Source of the DNA: Acytostelium subglobosum LB1
Lineage: Eukaryota; Evosea; Eumycetozoa; Acytosteliales; Acytosteliaceae
Reading direction: 5' to 3'
Length of the DNA stretch: 64,000 bases
Assembly (NCBI RefSeq): GCF_000787575.1
Contig: NW_012236518.1
Location: forward strand, 186,001 to 250,000
Shown here: positions 58,437-64,000 of the stretch, piece by piece
How the letters are laid out: each line of letters starts with the position of its first letter
Numbering within the stretch: the first letter of the stretch is position 1
Translations under genes and position numbers: made by a program
Notes under the pieces: model-generated
The model's database searches: none
Seen by the model: the letters and a program-made list of their open reading frames with translations, nothing else
What the model was told of the DNA's origin: nothing

Positions 58437-61400
58437 ATGAGGCAATCCAAACAAATATTATATTTATTAATTACATTCAGTATACTATTTAATCATTATA
58501 TAGTTGGTAAGTATTAATTATTTAGTCAGATCGTTCAATCCCATAAATTAACATTCATTCCCACACTCAAACACACACAACCTGTGATCAATCAATGAAT
58601 GAAACATGATATGTAGCACATCAAAATGCAGGTAGTTCGATTATAATACCACCGACTGATCAGGCTTCATCGAGTGCACCACCACCCTCAGCATCATCGT
58701 CAGCTCCACCTCCTACGACGACACCGCCATCGACACCTCCACCGACTACTCCTGAGCCGACTACTCCTGAGCCAACTACTCCCGAGCCTACAACTCCTGA
58801 ACCTTCTACACCAGCACCGATTGGATCAAGTTCGGCGCCACCATCGACACCTCCACCATCGACCACTCCACCGTCAACTCCATCACCTCCACCATCGGCC
58901 ACTCCAGCGCCATCATCATCACAAACACTGACACCTCCACCCGAGGCCATTGATCCCAATCAACCACAAAGTTCAAACTCGCCGATCATTTCTGCATCAT
59001 CCCAGCCAGCACCAACTCCATCACCATCTCCATCATCATCAACTCCACCAACAACTGGCACTACAACATCTTCATCACCATCATCATCTTCACCAAGCGG
59101 CAACAGCAACAGCACTGTCCCACCAGGTAATCATACATCATCGAGCAATGATACATCGTCGGCAACACCAACACCATCTAAACAAGCATTGAACACCAAT
59201 GTCATACCAACGACATTCCCAATTGCAACAATCGTCAACACTGTCAAGGGCAATACCTCGACGCCCTACGTCATCAGTCAAATCCAAGACCGTGATGCCG
59301 TCTCCAACTGCAAGGCCAAGACCTACTGCACCCTAACAGGCAATGCCAAGTCCACAACAGCCTTCAATGTATCTAGTAAGTACACATTGATCATTTGAAT
59401 GATCACATGATCATCAGACTCACTCACTCATTCAATCATTAGTGGCAAGCGCCTTTGGAAAGTGTATTGTGATGTTGTCCAACTTGGTTAATAAGGATGG
59501 TACTGTGTCATGTAAGATATCAACATTCAACACTGACACTGGTACAGTATACTTCAAGACCTACAACAAGAACAAGAAGTGTACAACCATCTCCATCGAT
59601 GACAAGTACATCTGGTACACCTATGACAATGTCCTCGACGTCCTCACGCACGATCCAGACTGTGGTAACTGTATGTACTCACTTGGATACACAATCACTC
59701 GATCAATCACTAACCATTTACCCTCCATACTTAGTCGCCACAACTGGAAAGGCCAAGACATTTGTGAGTGATGTGTCACAGGTTATTTCTGATCCACTGG
59801 CTAAGCAAGGACGTTCACTGTATGTTTATCAAAAGACATCACAGGTGTTGACACAGTATGTCTATCCAGATAACTTGAGCGTGCTCAAGAATGTCAGTTG
59901 GGTCAACATTGGAAGTGCCTGTTACATATCACAATTTGGTGTTCCAGATAAAGTGTCCGTAAGCTACCCCGACGGCTTCCGTATCTTCAAGGTGCCCACC
60001 TCTCAAGCCCGTGACTACCTTGTCAAGAACGACGGTGACTCCTTCTGTGGACCATTCGTTCAAAATGGTTTGGATGTTGTATGTATCACTCATTCAATCA
60101 ATCATACAATCGTTCAATCACTAACTCGACTGATCTCGATGATGTAGTACTCATTGCCAAAGGTTGGTGGAAATAGTTTCTTGAAGATTGTGCCTGGATT
60201 GGAGTTCCAAGTTAGTAGACCATGTATAAACTCTACAAATGGACAGATTGTGATCAAGGGAAGTGTTGACCGTTATAACTTCTCATGGGCCGATACCAAC
60301 AACACCAACTCATCAAGATTCAATCTTACCAGTGGTCACTACACCGTCCAGATCACCGCCAAAGAGATTGATATCTCTGACTTCAAGACCTTGGACGTTG
60401 TTCCACCAAATGGTATGTACCTCAAATCAATCAATCAAACATGAAACCATTCCACTCACTCACTCACCTTCAATCAATCATATTAGATCCAACATTTGTG
60501 AACATTCAAAACACATGCCAGGGTAACTCAATGGGTGCACTCAACTTCTCATTGCCAAAGGATCCATCGATCAACTATACTTATGTGATAGCAGATGGGA
60601 ACTTCACGAGGAACTCAACTATTGGGTACTTTGATTTCCTCAAGTCCAAGAACTACACAGTCAAGATCAACACGACCGACGAGTATGGCTTCAAGTGTAC
60701 CTACACCAAGTTTGAGAATGTAGTTGAAGGATGTATGTATCTCCATGATCAATGAATGACACTCAATCAATCAAACTAACATATTTCCAAATAGTGCCAC
60801 ATAAACCACTTTATGAAGCTGATGGTGGAAGCTGTTTCAACAAGTCAGATGGTAGTATCACTATTACCAATTATAATCCGGCAGAGTATACATATCAGTT
60901 GTTACCGCCATCACCCAAAGCAATTGTGAATGGAACATTCATAGACCTTGTTGGATCAAACACTCAGTTCTACACACTGATAGTATCACAGAGTAACCTC
61001 ACTCTCAAATGTCCATCCTACACCAACATCATTGTGCCACAGCCACCCAGTATGTATCCATCCCGTCCATCAATCATTCATATACTAACATAATCAATCA
61101 AACAGAGTTTAGATTCCCCAACTATAATATTACCGCACCACCTTTATGTTATGGATATAACTCATCGATGGAGATTGAGTATATAAAGGGATTGGATTAT
61201 AGGTTGACACATCAGACTGGTATTGTGTACCATGCCTATCTATTGGCAAATGGATACAACCGTTACCGCAATCTACCACCTGGAAACTACTCCTTGGAGT
61301 GTGTAGTGAGCAGCCGTGATGGGGGCGTCTGCAAGAAGGCCACCAAGTACATCTTTATCGACCAGCCATCAATGATCCAGCTCAACACAACATTGGTGAC

Positions 61401-61899
61401 ACCAGAGTGCACAGAGGATGGCAAGGAGGACCAGCTGGTCTACGCACATGGCGGCTCGCCAATCAACGGCACATCGTACCTGTTTGTCGGACAATACGCC
61501 AATGCCACTGGACCCGCACTCAATGTATCGTACTGGATTGATGGCGTCTACTTGATCAACATCACAGATCAATATGGCTGCGTGTCCCAATACAAGAACT
61601 TCACAGTGCAGCGTCCTCCTGGATGTGCGATAGCCACATCGCACCCGACTGGAACTGGCAAGACAGTCAACCCAGACAGCACCAACGAGGGCCAGTTCGG
61701 ATTTGTCACGCCAGCTGATGATGCTGCCATTGGCATCGGTGTGGGACTTGGTATTGGTGTGCCAATGTTTGCCGCGGCCGTTGCCATGGGTGTACTCTGG
61801 TGGCGTGGACGATGGTTGGGCGTCAAGGTACCTGCCACTCCAGCCAACACCATACCGATATACATGGGTGGCAAGATACATAACATAGATAACTTCTAA
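58437..61899 (+). CDS. Mucin-like cell-surface protein with SprB-like repeats
   Basis: Eight exons: 58437-58506, 58617-59375, 59443-59670, 59735-60078, 60148-60412, 60487-60732, 60795-61049 and 61106-61899; 986 residues. Exon 1 is a signal peptide (MRQSKQILYLLITFSILFNH). Residues ~30-210 are a Pro/Ser/Thr stalk with TTPEP repeats, a likely O-glycosylation region. A Cys-containing globular domain follows. Next come about four units of ~85 residues, nearly one per exon, like PCINSTNGQIVIKGSVDRYN FSWAD...SGHYTVQITAKE and SCFNKSDGSITITNYNPAEY TYQL, which resemble SprB/Ig-like beta units. A span (AAIGIGVGLGIGVPMFAAAV) and short tail end the protein, making it type I. Adhesion is the likely role. 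Confidence 0.8.
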
Positions 61900-61935
61900 T
61901 TAAATATTAATTTTATTCAATTACTAAAATTACTG

Positions 61936-63814
61936 TTATTTCAAATCAAAGAGCAAGGCATATTGGGAGATCTTCTTGACCTGAGCTGTCAATTTGACGG
62001 CTTTGCTCTTTGTAGATGTGAGATAATGTTGTTCCTTGAAGGTATAAAACTGATCAGGGGGAAGAACGAAATATAGTTCCACGTTTGCCACAGTTCCTCC
62101 AAGTTGATCGACAATGCTGGACAGCTCCTTCATCAGAGGTGGATGATCTGGCGAAACTGTTACTTGAAACAACTGATTCGGTTTGATCAAGCTGTCGATG
62201 GCTGGAAAGTTGGAGAAGCTTGGGACAAGATAAACATTGCCAAGAGCTGGTCCAATATCAGAGATAGACTTGATAACCAATGATGATGATGGTTTGGGGA
62301 AGGTAATGGTGTCCATAATGTTGGTCTTGAGAGCTCTTCTTTGGAAAGTCCCTCCATGTTGTTTCAACTTTCGATGCACTGCTGCCTCAAGGAATGATCC
62401 ACCAAGTGGAGAGTGAAGGAACCTCGGCACTGCCAGGTTTGCAATGACTTGTTGCATGTTATTGGCCTCGATCGCTTGAACTGCGACATTGGCAACGTAC
62501 TTGGATGAGAATCGTAACTCCATGGCACCATATTTTGGAATGCCAACGACGTCGATTGGGATGATTTGAATAATCTTGTGGCTGCCTGGTGCTTGTGGGT
62601 CTTCTTCGCCGATACACTTCAAGCAATCGTCAAGGTTAAGTGTAGGAATAACCTGCTCAAGAGAGTGTTGGAAAGCTGGATTATCAGCCTTCTCCAAGAT
62701 GAATCGTGGAATACCTCCCCACTTTGACCAGAGATCGTCGAGGGTTGCCTAAAGAAGATCGATTAGTATGTGCATAAACATAATATCCATTAATATGGGT
62801 AAGTACCTGAGTCACCTGAGGATACAATAGGGGTCTGACATGGTCGACTTCATCCTTCTCCCATGGGGGCATATACATGCGAGCGGTGCGATCGTTCTTG
62901 AGGAATTCCTTATACTGGGTTGGATCGGGTGAAGATACAATGATGGTCTTGGCGGCGACATTGGACTCCTTCTTGCTGTCGACCAAAAAGTATGTAGACT
63001 TCTTGGTCAGGTAGGGGACAACCAGTGCCTTGGGACCGTGCTTGAGAATAGGAGAACCATTCAAATCGTAGCCGTATAGATAGTAGGAATGTTCATCGTT
63101 TGAATGAATGGAGTGGATGACCATTGTTTCCTTCTTCTTTGCGATCTCCGCCATCAGGTAGTAGAGGAAGCATGACTTTCCAATGCCGGGGTTGCCAATC
63201 ACAACGTACGAGCTGTAAAATGGTTGTTGTGGTGGCGCAGAGGCGGAGCTGTGTGTCGCGTTGGTTATGTTTATGCCTTCGTATCGATCAAATTGGGCAA
63301 AGATCAAACTCTTTATTTCCTCATAGCAATCTCTCACATAGAGGGATGATCTCTTGGAAGGATTGCCCAAGAAATGCAGATCACTCGGGAGTGTGAGAAC
63401 CTTTGATTTTGGATCAACAACACACGTCTGGAGTGCAACCCAAAATGACAAGTTCTCAGTCTCTACTGCGGCTGATGATTGGATAGAGTATGAGAATGAA
63501 TGTAAGATCAACAATGAAATGTGTGACTTACATAAATAAGGTCCAGTTTGTCCAGTGAAGTATCCATTTGGAAGAATTGAGTGAGGTCCAGTTGTACCTG
63601 TTTGTCCTATATTGTAAACTTGAGAGGTGTTAATGTTGATGAGGACATTGGCCTGATGTTGTTTGTACTTACGTGCTTGGGGAGGATTGGTTAGTTCATC
63701 GAGAATCTTCTTCTGGGCTTCGTCGAATTGCGTTTGATTTATGAGCTTCTTTTCAAGCAAATCCTTCAAGGTCTGCAAGCGCTTGGTTGGGCTATTGGTT
63801 GGGCTGACTGACAT
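61936..63814 (-). CDS. Crinkler/RHS-type protein: SHOCT-like + P-loop NTPase + nuclease-like C-terminus
   Basis: Four exons: 63814-63673, 63606-63532, 63471-62807 and 62748-61936; 564 residues, frames intact. Residues 10-40 (TKRLQTLKDLLEKKLINQTQ FDEAQKKIL) match the SHOCT pattern. A P-loop, VIGNPGIGKSCFLYYLM, lies at about 163-179, followed by STYFLVDSKK and IIVSSPDP, as in the NTPase domain of Crinkler/RHS proteins. The diagnostic WSKWGGIPRFIL comes next. The C-terminus has LFQVTVSPDHPPLMKELSSI and VELYFVLPPDQFYTF, the end of the restriction-endonuclease-like domain in this family. Known members include oomycete effectors and trypanosome RHS proteins; the role in amoebae is unknown. An upstream ATG at 63859 would add 15 residues. 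It converges on the SprB-like gene at 36 bp. Confidence 0.82.
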
Positions 63815-64000
63815 ACCTGTTGCTGTCTGAAAACTATTGAATGAAGCGGTGTAGATCACAAAACTATGAATTGAGGAAGTGCAGTATTTGTTTGTTTGTT
63901 TGTTTGTTGTGGTGTACTACATAGAATTAAATAAATGAATTTATTTATTCATTCAAATATTATTACTCTATCAGATTTGCAATCAATGAATCAATGTCTT

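Noticed and set aside
58538-58546. TCCCATAA resembling the upstream element of dictyostelid small RNA genes (also near 17495 and 50186)
   Set aside because: An eight-base match is expected by chance a few times in 64 kb, and no snRNA or class I RNA sequence follows at the expected distance.
1-64000. Search for transposons or virus-like elements
   Set aside because: No reverse transcriptase, integrase, transposase, capsid or terminal-repeat pair was recognised by eye.

Overview
The window looks like nuclear DNA of a dictyostelid social amoeba. It is densely packed with genes that have several short introns (about 44-350 bp, mostly 50-130 bp, with GTATGT or GTAAGT donors). Proteins carry long runs of Asn, Ser or Gln, non-coding DNA is AT-rich, and there is an FNIP-repeat protein, a ComC-like EGF surface protein and a Rac1 very close to the Dictyostelium one. 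Codon use is richer in G+C than in D. discoideum, which fits another dictyostelid lineage; I cannot name the species.

Left part (1-24 kb): a partial Rad17 checkpoint clamp loader; a chalcone-isomerase-fold protein diverging from a Rab32-like GTPase; a ComC-like adhesion protein; an ASNSD1-type asparagine synthetase homologue with one apparent extra base; Rac1 behind a 2.2-kb upstream region; a TPR-like protein; an FNIP-repeat protein; a UPF0235 protein; nucleoporin Nup43; a G3BP-like NTF2+RRM protein; TFIIH p44 (GTF2H2); and an SRR1-like protein.

Middle part (24-45 kb): a degraded gene remnant; an F-box/LRR-like protein; the BLOC-3 subunit HPS1 ending 56 bp from mitochondrial Lon; a TMEM115-like rhomboid-fold Golgi protein; an Arf-like protein without a recognisable G3 motif; ARV1; mitochondrial ribosomal protein L3; an MFSD1-like transporter; and an unrecognised Gln-rich gene with a probable one-base shift in a C5G5 palindrome.

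Right part (45-64 kb): a CPA2 cation/H+ antiporter; a sparse 2.2-kb spacer; a five-span membrane protein; ribosomal protein L23 (uL14); a small Pro/Gly-rich EF-hand protein; a YeeE/YedE sulfur transporter; a mucin-like surface protein with SprB-like repeats; and a Crinkler/RHS-type protein joining a SHOCT-like segment, a P-loop NTPase and a nuclease-like C-terminus.

Most genes are housekeeping and are not organised into a pathway. The clearest functional link is HPS1 with the Rab32-like GTPase, since BLOC-3 activates Rab32/38 in animals. The two surface proteins and the Crinkler-type protein are the most accessory-looking genes. I saw no reverse transcriptase, integrase, transposase, CRISPR array, rRNA or convincing tRNA.
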